Source: Klebsormidium nitens (taxonomy: Eukaryota > Streptophyta > Klebsormidiophyceae > Klebsormidiales > Klebsormidiaceae). Taken from it: a stretch of 64,000 nt of DNA. The notes under the pieces were generated by a model, which was given only the letters and a program-made list of their open reading frames with translations, was not told where the DNA came from and searched no databases. Shown here in pieces: positions 45,869-59,300 of the stretch (the stretch's first letter is position 1; every line of letters starts with the position of its first letter). The translations under genes and the position numbers were made by a program. The DNA is taken from the NCBI GenBank assembly GCA_000708835.1, contig DF236964.1:361206-425205 (forward strand). Direction: 5' to 3'.

Positions 45869-48800
45869 TCATAGCGACGCATTGGGCTTCGCAGCCCTCT
45901 CCTGCCAATCCTTGATGGCGCTCCGCAAGTTGTAGTTGGGAATGAGTTGCGTCTGGGATAGCCGGAGATTGGTAACCGGAGACGCCCTCTTATGCCTGAA
46001 CCAGTTCTCGATCGCGTGGCGTTCGTAGGTGTGGCCGTCCAGTGCAATCACCGGGTCCTCCATAAGTTCCTGCGACGAACAACAAGGACCTGATCAACTG
46101 ACTGTAGGAACACCGAGAGACCAGGACAAAATGCGGACGGAAGATTCTGTAAGGCAGCCAAGACGACACAACCATTCAGCCATGATTACGTCGATTAAGC
46201 TAAAGGGTGAGCCCCCCCGGACAACTGGCTGCAAAATTATTTGTATGAGTCAAAGAGGCGTTTTTGACCGGGCAATCATCCGCGGGGAAATGTATTCATT
46301 CTCTAACCGTTGCTTTTCTAAACGGGTCACTATATCTGCGTGGGCAGACTCTGAAGCCTCGACAAGAGTTAGCATCAGAACCTTCGATCAATTTATATCA
46401 AGGGGGTTGTTCATTGGACCCGGCCTGACGATGCGCAATCACGAAGTGCGAAACCAGGGAGCTTGACTGCTTCTAGACAGATCCGCAATAAGGCGGTACT
46501 TTAAAATTGGACTGTCGTGACGTCAAGTTCCTACAAATGCGGACTTCAGGAATTCAAAACCGGTGCCAGCACAGCTCTCATCTCAAAAAAAGACAACTAT
46601 TCGGAACCGCCTAGCTCGAAGAACAGCCCTCTTTGACAACAGGCAAACAAAGTTTCAGCTCGTCACTGCCTTGCCACCTAATACGTCCCGGCGTGTTTAT
46701 TTCTCTTTCTTTCGGGGCTCAGGGCGCGTTAGCTTCAAACAGGTGCCGAACCGAAGCAGATCTTTCGGAAAGTAACGGGCAAACCTCGGCTAGGTCCCGG
46801 TCCAAGGCCGGTTCACAGAGAACAGGGACCGGTTCTTACAAATTGGAGCCAATTCACATGAGCTGGTTCCTATACTCTGTGAACCCGCCTTGAACCGGGG
46901 CTAAGCCCCGGTTCATCCGCTACTTTTCCGGAGCAGATTGCTCCAGTTAGGCTCCAGTTTGCAGCCAAGACACCCTGTCGGGGGCTGGGTGCGGTGAAGA
47001 GGAGCTTACCCAGGTGATGGGGCACTTGAACATCTTGGGAGTCTGCTCGTCCGAAACGGCCCCGGCTCCCTTAATCTGCTCTCGCTTCGCTGCCCCGAGC
47101 ATCTCGTCCTGTTCCGCGCGTACAATGTCGCGCCCGTCGTCGAAAGTTGTCCGGTCCGAAATGCGCCGGCGCAAAACTCCTGCCGTCTCGCCGTCGCTCT
47201 CGGCACGTGGTCGTTTCCGGTTCGCTTGGGACAGCGCGGTGCCGTTACCACTGGGACCGGACCTGCACAACGGAAGCGCTGATTGTGATGAGTAAGGCTG
47301 CTCGACACACCGTTTGTCGCACCCACCGCTTGATTTGCCCGTTATGTTGGCCGGCTCTGTTGAGCCTTCAGCCGGCGCAGACGAGAAAGACCCTCACGAA
47401 GCAATGGGTCCCGAACAAAGTGCAGAAAGCGTTGCACTCAGCCGCTGAGAAATTTTGCGCACAGCCTGCTCTCCGTCTCTTCCAGCTTTTTCTGATGAGA
47501 CGATTTTCAAATCGCATTTTGGTTTCTTTTAAAAGCACGTACGTTCGGACCCGTAGAAATGCTGTCAGACCCATGAAAGCCTAAAAGTGTCAGATCTGTG
47601 CCGGGCCATGCTAGCGTCCGAAGAAAGGGACCAATCAGGTGCCTGAAGGCTTTCGTCTGACAAGCCGTTTCCGAGACGAGATCCGGAAAGCAACGCCAGT
47701 GAGCCTTGAAAGTGTTCATAAGCTTGTATCAAAGAACCCAATAGCTTGAAAGATAAGCTCCGAGGCAAACCAGTGCTCCCTTCTAAAGCGCTCGTCCAGC
47801 CCTTAACGCGAAGCACGACCTGCTTAAGGCCGCCAGGCTGCTTCCTTAAGAAAGTGCTTAAGGCTGAAAGCCTGAGTTTCAACCCACCTTGGTTCGATGA
47901 CATCCGGAATTGCAAATTATTCGAAGCCGTTGTCGACAGAAGCTCAAAAAGGAAAAAGAACAAACCTATCGAGTTATTGAAAAGAGCCTGGGTGTCCAGA
48001 TGCTTACTCTTGAATGTTCGGCCCCTCGAGGGACCGTGGCGAATCGTTCGTCGTCAGACTCCCGTCGGGCTGAAGCAGTAACCTTCCTCGCCGTGAGTCG
48101 GATAGCACACGCGAACAGACCTGGGGTATGGGTAGCACTTGACGAAGCACCTGACGAAGCACCTGAGGAAAGTGAGGACGATGCACGGTTTGCTGCCGAA
48201 GTGGGAAGCAACTGTTTTCTAACTTCCTGTTTCCATCCGGTGTTAAAGACTCGCCGCACGCGTGCAAGCAAGGACTTCGACAGAGATGCTCTGTTTCACA
48301 CGCCAATACAGAAGTTGCTCATATAGATCGAACGACAGAAGTTTGCAGTTTTTTGTTGACGTCAGCCGAAGAAGTGGGCCATCGAAAGCGATTGCTATCC
48401 GCATCAAATGCAGATACTCGTTTCCGTCTTAAGCAGAAAGGACCGCGGGCGCCAGATACCAAAAGGCAGAGACTCCACCTCATTCAAGAACCCAATGATT
48501 CCCTCGTTCTCAGAAGTAAGGGCCGGCTTGTGGTAACTCACATCGCTTGGAAGATCGGACATATCACCCGCGCCTTCCGCTCGTTCTTCCCCGGCGCCAC
48601 GTGTCACTCTAGTGGTTGCTGATGCGGGCGAGGGAGCGTCGGCAGGCTCGCTTGTGTTGGATTGAGACTCGGAGGTCGAGAGAGAACCGTCCCGTCCTTG
48701 GATTCGTTCCTTGAGATCATTATTTTCTACGACGCTGTTTGGCAAGGAAAAAAAAGCCACGTGTCAATACAAGCAATATTGGAAGAGAAAACATGCACGG

Positions 48801-49713
48801 GCCGGCAAGCACGACACAACGGTCTCGACATGGGAGTCTCGACGAATAGACTCGCATCGGCTCTACTGTCTGCACCTGCGACAAACACCTGTTGCTGTCT
48901 GCAGCATCGAGAGATGCCATGAGAAAGCGAGAGGTAGCAAAACTCAATGAAAAAGCTGAAGATAGGGAAAAGATCATGAGACAATTAGAGATAGCAGAAA
49001 CTTCGCTCAGTTTTTCTGACAATTGTTTCACGACCCGGACTTTGGACCCAAAAGTTCTCCAGCTTGTGCGATGTTCATTGCAGATTTGTTGCTTCGAGGG
49101 AGAGAAGATATCTCCACAGCAGGATCAGGTGCGGGCCCAGTACAAACTGTGCAAACGGCGAACAGATTGAACTCTAGCAGCGAGAAGATTCAGAAGATTC
49201 TACATACAACCTAAGTTGTTCAGACCAAGCGCACTTGCCTGCTTGACAGGTTCAAGCCCGTCTCTGGGCATATGCCTCCAAGTTTGTGGACACAGGCCTT
49301 GCAGCAGTTGGTCTGTGTGTCCAAAGTCACGGGGTCCGTCATAATCTTATCGCACCAGGGGCAGAAGAACTCGCGCGGTCGTCCCTCGACCTTCATGCAA
49401 AAGAAGAGCGGTCAGGGAGAATAGAAACTTTGGTCGCTCTTGGATAGGTTACTTTGACACAAAGCACACCAAGTAGTCAGAGCGTTTCTGATGCCTTTGT
49501 GACACAGTCCACGGTTTGAAGGGAAGAGAAGCATGGGCAGTCAAATGAATTCACTGCAAGTGCGAACGACCAGCAATAGGGACAGTGTTCCATGCCCAAG
49601 GGAGTCCTCCATTAGCGACTGAGAGGCATACCTGCTGAGGAGAGGATCTGCTGGCAGTCGAGCGCAAGTGCCGATCAGACAGGGACGTCGGGTCCTCCCT
49701 GTCCTCCTCATTC
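45869..49713 (-). CDS. Protein with two U-box-like domains (probable E3 ubiquitin ligase), 5' end unresolved
   Basis: Exons (minus): 49713-49632, 49390-49239, 48734-48542, 48120-48008, 47262-47010, 46069-45869. Phases agree, giving about 331 aa plus an unidentified first exon that must leave two bases over. The first domain, about residues 30-75, reads REFFCPWCDKIMTDPVTLDT, then CCKACVHKLGG and CPETGLNL: a U-box/RING-like fold that retains cysteines. A Ser/Thr-rich, charged linker follows (NNDLKERIQGRDG, RKRPRAESDGE). The C-terminal U-box is typical: MFKCPIT, then ELMEDPVIALDGHTYERHAI, SPVTN, LIPNYNLRSAIKDW. U-boxes recruit E2 enzymes. The intron after the first domain starts with GC (CAG|GCAAGT), the usual non-GT variant. 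The Trp after CPIT comes from the donor exon and is unusual there. Confidence 0.75.
46784..46910. repeat. Foldback element in the last U-box intron
   Basis: A left arm of about 50 nt (46784-46835, core ggttcacagag) pairs with the right arm at 46862-46910 (core ctctgtgaacc). The loop is about 26 nt. The arms are about 80% complementary by eye. No coding content. Confidence 0.75.
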
Positions 49714-52583
49714 CTGCAAAGAATTGTTGTCAGTGTTAATGCGAAGAAGTATATTCCCAGTTCCATCACTGATGCGAATGGACTGAGGAATCCGACCTCT
49801 GCAACGCACCAATTGAGAGTGAATGACTGTCATCAGGCAGATGGAAGTAATGGGGTACAAAATCCTGTAGGCAGAAACATTGGAAACACCTACTTAACTG
49901 AGTACACCTGGTCTACGGCGAAGGGCTTTGAGTACATGAAAGCTTTTGGAAAGCTCTTCAGATCAAGTCCCTGCTCGATTCTGGGAGTCCAAGATGAAAG
50001 TGCAGCTTACAAACGTCGACTTCAATTGGCGCAATCCAGTATTGTTAAACAAAATACATAGCCACATTGCGTACCTTTTACCACCAGGTGGCCTTACGAT
50101 TTGCTGCGCTGATAAATCTTTCAAGAGGGTCCTGCTCAGAGCAGTTCCTTGCTACACAACTTGTTTCTCATATAGCTGTTGTAAACAAGGAACGTCATGT
50201 GAGGCCTGGAGTCCAGGTCCAAAATGGGGCTTGGATTGTTTAGGAACCCTTCAAAATGTTCGTCAGAGCCGCCTTTCCGAGATTGTCAGAAACACGGTGA
50301 TCAAGCAAATGGGATTCGCCACTTACTGGACGGTCACCAAGTGGACTGCCGATAACTCCTTCGACAGCGGCTTAGCAACTGCAAAGAGCCCCAGTTGGCA
50401 TCGTAAACCGTGCAGGACAGATGACTTCAGCGATCTGGAGGTGGTGCGCGTTCCACCAGTATAAAGGCCCCAGTGCAGGCATGGTGGTAAGGCCAACCAA
50501 ATAACAAGAGATGGACATGCTCCGTACTGTCAGCGGCTGTGAAGGACGAGCGTGTGTCTGAAGTGACAGGTTTTCTCCAAAGTTTGAAACGAAGGCACTG
50601 CATAGACCTTGTGTGACAGTTGTGTTCCACTTCGTGCGAAAAACTAGTGGCCTTAATCTGATGCACACGGCACATCCTATGCGGCAAACAGCTTCTGAAA
50701 GCTACCATCGGACGTGAGCAGTGGAGAGCCTGCTTGAGATCTTGCAAGATTTTAACCACCAGAAGCAGACGTTCGTCCAATGTTAGAAGCACCAGGTTCT
50801 AACTGAGACACACTAGTACCAGATATCACGGCCTTGTCGAGCAACAAACCAACACGTGTCGAGGCAGGACCCTTGAGCAAGTGGCAATCAACTGAGGCTC
50901 TTTGACATGTGCATGGAACTCGAGAGAAGAACCAACCTGGTTTTTTAGGGAATGCGTGCGCGGCGAAGACATCATATTCCCGATTAAATGTTGGTGAGGA
51001 AGCGGCCAATGCTTCGGTGGTTGTCCCAGACTCCTGCCCTTGCGCGTCCCGTACACCCATCCCTGCAGCTGCCAGCTGAAGGTGCTTCAGTCCCTCTCCC
51101 AGACAGCATTTGCCCACTGGAAAGTGCTCCAGAAACGACTTTGGCTGATTATATTCTCCATTTTGTGGCACTGGGTTCCATCCAGTGTTCAGTGGGTCTC
51201 AGGGCATCCCGATCATCAAGAGCTAAGCCTAGGTCCTATAGGCTCTAGCACAATCTGCAGATGACGCGAACCTCCAGGGATCGCTGCACTGTGCCATCTG
51301 CTGCCATGTGGCAGTTTTACCTTGACTCTGGCCAATCCTGCGGCAGAATTTAATGTAATTTCATTATTTGGAGTCAAACATTGAGGTACAGACTTCGCGC
51401 CTGTGTGAGTAATCCCCCTGAAACCAGTGAGACTGAGAGACAGAAAGGAGCTTTGAAGCATAGGATTGAAGTTGCTACAGTAGCTTCTGCTGACCAACCT
51501 CTCTAGAGGCCTGTAGGTATATTAGGGCGGTGCACCACGGTTCTCCAGCAGGGCGGTGCAGTGTCCGATCCACCCAACACAGGTACCTAGGACCTAGGAC
51601 CTAGCACACTGTAGCAGCTCTCATAGAGTTCACAGTGACCTGTGCATGCAAGAAGCTCAGGCCGGCTGTTGCAGCAGTGCAGGGACAGTGCAGGTGCACA
51701 AAGATACGGTAGCAGCCTCCATGCAACAAACCCAATCGCACGGTGTAAAGACCGTCACAAACCAATCAACCAACATCAGAACCGTCGCGTTTTAATACGA
51801 AGCTGTCGAATACGGCTGACGGGCGTTGCAGTAACCGTGAAAAACGGGGATCCCCCAAATTGTAGACCGAAGCTGCATGGTACTTTCCAAGTTGCGTGAG
51901 TGGGATCATTCACGACGTACGGTTTGCCGGGTCAACTAGAATGTCCTCCCCCTTGGAAGTTTTGCGATGAAGGGTTTAGTACGGGGTTAAGGATGTCCCG
52001 TTTTCGCAGTAGGGAATTTGCGGGGAAATTTGTCGGGGGTAGGTAGTAGGGGGGTTAGTAGCTCAAGTTTCGATCTCGGTCAATGCGGTCACGGTCAACC
52101 CGGTAAGGGTTTCGGCCAATAGGAGCACGAATATAAATGCCTTACCGTTTTTGGAACATGATGTCATCAAGATTCAATATTATTAGGGAGGCAACAAGAA
52201 CTAGGGAAGGTGGTTATTCTAGCCTATCAACAGCTCAGCTAGTGGGCCCGGCGCCAGGGGCGGCCGCCCGTCCGACGGCTCGCACGCGAGCGGGCCGCGC
52301 ACTGGCTGGCCCCCGCCGTACGGTAGGTACCGTTCGTACAAAGTATACCTAGTACGTACCGGCCTTGTGTAGAAGGAAACAAAGCTTCACAGCCTACAGG
52401 CTACTATAGTACAGGCCACAGGTAAAAAGAAGACACAGACTCAGTGTTCCTGGACAAGACAGCGGACAGCTTGGCTCTGAGTCTGTGTGCCCCAGCCTTC
52501 TCGAGTAGACTCGTTGGGTGTTGGAGAGTTCTGTGTTGTCCAGTGCTTCCGAATCACTCACTCGGGAGAGTTTATTTGAAGAG
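49714..52583. other. Region between divergent U-box and Rab5 genes
   Basis: The missing 5' exon of the U-box gene should lie here; I could not choose one. Candidate frames at 50760-51170 (-) lack a donor of the right phase. A GC-rich block (52235-52330) lies about 250-350 bp upstream of the Rab5 start and could be promoter-proximal. Confidence 0.35.
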
Positions 52584-55500
52584 ATGGCAACGCCGGGGGC
52601 AGGGGGCAATCTGCAAGCGAAACTGGTATGTACAGTCCTCGATCTTGTGATAGACAAGCATGTCAAAACAGGAACGTCTTCGTTTATCTCTTACGGTTCT
52701 GGCCTTTCGATTCTGGAAAGAAAATGGCTCCGGGATTGAGTCTGCAAAGTTGGTGGGCTCTTCTATAAGGGTTTAATCCTGTGGGCAACATGCATCTTTG
52801 CTATCAACTCCTGAGCTGCTGTGCCATATCTTTTGCATGACTGCTCCTTGTCAAAAAGCTGCTCCGTTCTGCTTGATCTTTCTTCAGAATACAGACAGTG
52901 AGAATACAGACAGTGAAAACTAGATAAGCAACGGCGGGGTGCTTGGTGACAGCATGCTGTATTAGGGTTTGATTGTCAGCTTGTTTCAAACTGAGGACTT
53001 GCCAACGCATTGTATTCTAGACGAGTAGAAGAATCTTACGCGTTGTTTGCATGCTCTTCCTGGAAGTGCAACCTGCTTCTAGGTATGCTTTAGGACCTCT
53101 GGGGATCTGGAAATTATTGGATCTAAAAGAGCTCGCCATTGATTAGGGTTCAGTTTGTTCAAAATTTGGACTGGCCGTGAAGATGTTCAGAGTCAGCAAG
53201 ACGTGTTTCCTCCTTCATTACAGCAGCTAAATTGTTTGACATCCAGAGCCCAAGTTTTGCAAAGCGGCCACCTGTAAGGCTGTCTCTATGAGGTTTTAGT
53301 TGAAGCTCATCATGTTGCTGCCAACTGCTCTGCAAGCTCCGGCTTTCTTTTGAGTCACACGTGCGCCGCATTGCGCGCACTCTCAAATCTGCAAGATTGC
53401 ATCGTCAATTGTAAGCGGCCGCTTCAATGCATCTGAGCTGGTTTCCCTGTGAATACCAGCGTCTGGTTGTCAACTCTGGTCACATTGTGTGTAGAAGCCT
53501 GATCGCACAACGGCTATCTGAATTCTCTTTCAATATCCCGAGTTTCTCGGTTGCAACCGTACCTCAAATTCTGGACCCGGTTTGACTTTGTGAGCGTTTT
53601 GTCGTGAGCTTGGCCTACGGTTGGAGACGGGGGAACAACAAGTAACAAAAAGCAAGAATGCTTGATCACGTTATTTCACTGCTTGGCCAGGTGCTCTTGG
53701 GCGACATGGGCGCTGGAAAGTCCAGTCTTGTGCTGCGCTTCGTGAAGGGCCAATTCTTTGATTACCAGGTAAAACACCATTTTTACCCTGCCGTTTTGGT
53801 TTGATGTGCTTGGCCAAGCCTGTTTGCTGTTGATAACCTCTCTGAAAGTGTCTCTTGGATTGCAAATCATTTGAAACAGTGAGATGTGAGTTGCCGTAGC
53901 TGCGGGAGTCGTACGAAATTGATATGGTCAAGGGCAGCTCCGAACGTGAGGCCAACACCATCCATGTCCTTCACTCCTCCATCTGATCAAAGAACAAGCA
54001 TCGTTGAGGCATTTTCAGAAGACCTCCTTTCCATTTGCAGGAGTCCACAATCGGGGCTGCATTTCTGACCCAGACAGTAGCCGTCAATGACGTGACCGTG
54101 AAGTTTGAGATCTGGGATACAGGTAAAGCAGTTGTCGTTGATTTGTCATACTTTCTTTCCTAACACTTCCATTGGAAGGCCCAATTGTCTCTTGCGTGGC
54201 TGCGCTTTTCTCGTCGGATGCTCGAAGTGCTCCACTTGTGTCCAAGGGATCTGTTCTTCGAACGCATTTCCTCAGTTGTACCTACAGGAACGTCCCAGAT
54301 GGTAAAGCTGTGCTTGTTCTTTGCACTCCAGACCAGTGCTCTTCTTTTTGTGATGTTGGGTTTGTTGAGGACAGCTTACAAGGAGCTGACAGCTGTAAGA
54401 AGGGTTTGAAGCATCTTCCGTTGTTTGGCATGTTTTGAATCAGGGGGTGGGCCCAAGTGTTTCTTGCTGACTCTCTACCCACGGGCTTTTCTATGCATGT
54501 TTTTACACCTGCATCTCTACATCACTTGAACGAGAATTTGTCACACTTCATTTTTGTCACACTTGATTTTTTGAAGCGCGCGTTTTCAGTGCTCACTTGG
54601 AGCAGCCCATGATGTTCTGATTGGTCAAGTAGGTGAAAGAAAAGCTGCCGCTTATTCTACCTGTCAAACAACGATTTCCTTTCGCTTTCGGTCGTTCTAC
54701 CTTCTTTCTGAGGCCGACGGAGTGGGGGCAATTCTAGTGATCTGCAAGTCTTGCTTTTCGAAGTCTCCACAACGCCAAGTGCAAGACCACAGGCCTTTCT
54801 GGGTTGATTCACCTCATTCTAGTTTCCTTGCTGCAGCCGGCCAGGAGCGTTACCACAGCCTGGCGCCCATGTACTACCGAGGGGCCGCAGCGGCGATCGT
54901 GGTGTATGACATCACAAATACGGTGAGTATGTCGTCAACACAGAAGTGTATGCTCGCTAGCTCATCACATGCACGACGATCCACATGCAGAATTCGAACA
55001 TCACAGCGGGCGCAGGAGCATCTCCCTTCATCGAATGTCAAAGCTACCGAATCGCTCGGTCGCGGGCTATGACGAACGAGCCCGAGGTCGTTCATTCGTT
55101 CAAATTGAGAAAGACGTTCACCGACGGCTAAAAGCCACTGAAGTGTCAAAAGAAGAGGCAAAGCCGACGTGAATGGAATGCAACAATATGAGGGCGTTGC
55201 TTGTTCTAATAAGGCAGTCTGCAGCAGCGGCCATGATACTCAATTGCAACCATTATGTCATGGATGGACTCGACATTCGACTTCGTTGAGAAGGTAGTCT
55301 CTCTACTCTGGGAGATAACAAGTTGATCACTCGTCTAGTTAAAAAGGCGCAGCCCTTGGTGGTGTTCAGTTGCTTCCAGGAACTGAACACCACTTCGTGC
55401 GCAGATTCTGTTCCGAAAATCCTTCTTGATCTCATTGCGGTCGCTAGAAGCTCGTTCGAGCTACTAGGGACGTCTTTGAGGCGACTTGTCTAAGTGTCGA

Positions 55501-57732
55501 ACTTTGAACGTTTTGGGCGTTTGTAAACGTTCTCAAGTTCGCAGAATACAAGCTTCTCAATAGCTTCATCAGTGGAGCCTTCCGGTTGTCGCCGGATTGA
55601 ACCAACGAAACCCTGTGTTCTCTGACTATCCCCTGTTTGAGCGGGGCTGAATCTGGGATGTCTGTTTTTCCAGGAATCGTTCACACGAGCAAAGAACTGG
55701 GTTCGCGAGTTGCAGAGACAAGGTAAGAGGCCGTACTTCTGGTAGTAGATGCGTTAAACAATGAGAATCTCTAGATGCAGTCACCAATAGTCAACCCGCC
55801 TTTAGTTACCTCGCCTCTGATGCTGGTCTCGTCTCAATCTGTCATGCATATAGGCTACTATCGCCAGAACGGTCTTGATCCGTTCAATCGCTCAACATGA
55901 GCCGTTTTGGAAGGTGTAGTCGTCTGAAGTTGACGTTCTCTTCCTCCTGTTCATGAGAAGTGAGATACGTGCGTCCACGCGTCTGCACTGAGCAAGCAAG
56001 TCCCTTCGTAAGAGACTGCAACCGAGGGTTGAGCAGTTGATCCATTCGTGGAGGAATGAAGTCTCCTTGCAATCCGCTTTCTTGCTTTGACTCTGCTATC
56101 ATTTTTTGGTCGGCTCGTGTCGCTTTTCGGTGCCTGCTGGTCTCCCCTGGCATCCTGAATTAATTACGCGAGAAGGCGAGCTGGTTGGTATCTCTATCTA
56201 GCTGTTCTCATACACGGATTTCGTGCGCTCGACCTGAGGCAACAGCCAATCCGCTCTTTTAAAAGTTCCTGAATTAGATTTAATGCCGCTGAGTCATCCA
56301 CACAGCGGGTTCGCTCAAAGATCCTGGCGCTCTAGTCTCGTCCGTTTCTTACGAAAGGCTTGTTTTTCTTGTTTTCTCACCCTTCTTGATCCTTCCGTGC
56401 TTCTTTCAGGGAACCCCAATCTGGTGATTGCGTTGGCTGGCAACAAAGCGGATCTGGCCTCGAAGAGAAAAGTGGAGACGGAGGTACGGCGGCGGATGAT
56501 TCTCAGCCCCCTTACCCATCCTCGTTGTCCCGTATTTTCGGTTGTCATTTTGTAGTGAATCCCTATCAAAGAGCCGTACACTCTGCTTGGCTTGCAGGTC
56601 ATATGGCCGGTTTTTCGGTTATGCAAGGTCTGAATTATTATGGACTGCGGCAGGTTGTTTTGCTCAAAACAAAGAGCATTGATGTCCTCCATCCAACTTT
56701 CTCCGGTGGATGAAAGCACATGTCCAGGTCAGCATGGTGTCAATGGAGTGTAGAAGGCGTGGCGTAATCGAGGGCTGCATCGCAGTTGCATGTGGCTCCC
56801 AAACAATGGACGGATTAAACAGAGCTTACAGTGCCCTATGTGAGATTCTATCAGCCCTTTTGAGTGGATCAGCCCCCACGAGCACAGCTGCGAAAGCGTC
56901 GAGCTAGAAGCCCTAGCATTTTCTGCAGAAGTGCTGACCTCAGCGCGTCGGGTGTTGCAGGAGGGACAGAGCTATGCTGACGAGAACGGCCTCTTCTTCA
57001 TCGAGACGTCCGCCAAGTCCGCTCAGAACGTCAACGAGGTCTTCTACGAGATTGGTGAGCCCCACACCCCGACCTGCGATTGGGCCTTTGCGACGTCTTT
57101 TAACCCCTTCCTTCTCCGCTCCTGCTCTTTTGGTTTCATAACCACGTCTTCGTGCTGGAAACGCTTTTTGCCCGCTCTGTCTCGTTTCTACATTCGTGAT
57201 TGCGCTCCCTGCGTTTCAGCTTCCACTCAAGGCCGCTTAAGCCCCTTTCAAGGGGAAAATACTACTTGCAAATCTTTTGTTTCTTTTTCGGGAATTCCTA
57301 TTCAAATAGAAGCTCCATTCTTGACCCTATCTTATGCGTCCGGCGAAGTGTACATAGAAAGTTTGGGTGCCTTTTTTGAAGGTTGCTGTTTGTCATCAGT
57401 CGCATGACGTGCCTTTCAGTCACTGGTCGCGATACACGTGGCCCCAATCATCTTGGACACGTACAAACTTCAACTGTCCGTCTTGAGCTTCCGTCGTGAA
57501 TCACTAGACGCTTTCGATCGACCATCGTACTTTTCCCTACGAGTTTCACGTTAAATCAAAATTGGGTGAAGTCAGCACGTTTGCAGCTTTCCACGGTTTA
57601 CCAAAGGTTGGACTTACTTTTTTTGCAGCCCGAAAGCTCCCCAAGGCGGCCCCCGCACCCCAACCGCAAGGCCTGAACCTGAACGCACAAGGCAGGACGC
57701 AGCCCAAGAGATCCTGCTGCAGTACGTCCTGA
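52584..57732 (+). CDS. Rab5-type small GTPase (plant RABF2 class), 8 exons
   Basis: Exons: 52584-52625, 53691-53768, 54041-54122, 54837-54922, 55674-55722, 56410-56483, 56961-57054, 57629-57732. Together they are 609 nt and encode 202 aa, the usual Rab5 length. All GTPase boxes are present: G1 [10 protein letters not shown]2 STIGAAF with switch I Thr, G3 WDTAGQE (split by intron 3), G4 GNKAD and G5 ETSAKS. The Rab5 signature [20 protein letters not shown] is intact. The C-terminus ends KRSCCSTS, a double-Cys geranylgeranylation motif, so this is the conventional prenylated type rather than the N-myristoylated plant ARA6 type. Rab5 proteins control early and late endosome fusion and vacuolar trafficking. 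The start ATG is followed by [14 protein letters not shown], which fits the family N-terminus. Confidence 0.95.
55359..55393. repeat. Perfect 13-bp stem hairpin in Rab5 intron 4
   Basis: gtggtgttcagtt (55359-55371) and aactgaacaccac (55381-55393) flank a 9-nt loop. It could be a small insertion footprint. Confidence 0.8.
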
Positions 57733-59300
57733 CCGAGCTGGCGTCCGAGAAACATTTCCCAACCGTTCGTTGCCGCGAGCGTGTGCGGTTCTAAGTAGCG
57801 CTTGTAAGATACATATGATACTTGCAGTTTAGTGAAGTTGCGATGTAAGATATATGCCACTTGTGAATATCGATAAAGCTGCCGCAATGCTGCCCTTTCT
57901 GGTGACGCGGATTCTGAATTTGGTATGTAAAAGACAAGCCTCAGAAACATGACAAGTATTTCCAATGGAAACTAAGCTACTTGCTTGCGATTGGCGGCTC
58001 ACATCTCAGCACCTCAGCTTTTGCTGCCTATGCTGACGCCAGGGTGGTCTTTCCATGCTCGACGGTGATGATTCTATCCTACAATCTAGTACTGCGCGGC
58101 GGCGCGGCCATGCCCGCACCAGGCAAATGATTGATATTCCTGCCAGCTAGGCCCAGCCAGCTAGTGGACATGAGCTGCGGCGCTTAGACAACACTTGAGT
58201 TGTTGTGATCATCATTCTATACCGTGATCCGGTATGAGCTGATCGGAGTGACTCGCCCGCATTCGATCGTGCAACCGCGCGTTCGACGGCCCGCGCAGTA
58301 TATATATAGTGACCTCCAATCATTCAAAACTATGCTGGGCAAGGAGTCGGAATCATTTAGCCTTGCGTTGTATAACATATGCATGCATGCCAGTGCATGG
58401 CCGGCACTGCCCGGCCATGCATGGTTTACATTGCAATATATGAAAAGTGCACTAGCCATGCCTGGCGCCAGGCGCCGAGAGCTCAAGGATCTATAACTTA
58501 CGACCGCGCCTTTGTTAAGCGCGCATGCATGTGGGCACGGGATTGTTGAGCATGACCATGTCGCTTCTTGCTGGCGCGGCGGCAGATAGTGATCAATCTG
58601 AATTGGCCCCTAGCCATGAGATACTGAGCTCACAACGACGCTAAAATCAAATGATTCTTGACAAGTCTGGGACTTGCTTGGACCATGGCATGATCCGTTG
58701 TTTGCTATCGTAAGATAATTCTGTACGATATAACCCCAGCTTTCATGAGCGTTGCAAGCCTTGCATGATCAATCCGTAATTGGGCCGCGGCATCCATCAC
58801 GAGCTCGCGAAAGTTGAGAGCGCTGAGTTGATCTGTACACGCTATAGTTGCTGTAGCCTAGCCAGCAGTCCTACAGAGATTAAGTTACGAGTGTGCACGG
58901 CACATATGGATGATGGTCACTGCTTAATGAGGTCCGCGTCAATAAGGACAAAACTCCAACGATAAATATACCTCGTGTGAATGTGAACCTGACCTTTCTA
59001 CGTCCCTTGCTTGGGGGGCCACTAAGCGTGACTGTCACGCTGCCGAACCAGTTTATCATCCGTGCTCAGGCTCTGAGACTACCAGTATGTCAACATTGAA
59101 ATAGGCCGGCTGACGTTAGTCGAGCCTGACTGCGAAAGAATGGGTATTTGAAGATCCTGACTTCTCGCTACTGCCGCTGTCAGTTTTGTCCCTCGAAATG
59201 TTCGATCGTTGTGCACCGACGACGTGTGCTGGCAAAGAGGATTGCGACTTCAACCCCAGGTAAGCCGCCTCCGCAGGTTCCGTCACTGAAATACGAAAGC
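57733..59300. other. Gene-free stretch between convergent Rab5 and GNAT genes
   Basis: It contains the two 3' flanks. TGTAAGATA-like motifs at 57802-57850 could serve as green-lineage polyadenylation signals. A (TA)n run lies at 58299, and short GGCCATGCATGG-type palindromes lie at 58395-58425. No exon is seen. Confidence 0.4.
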
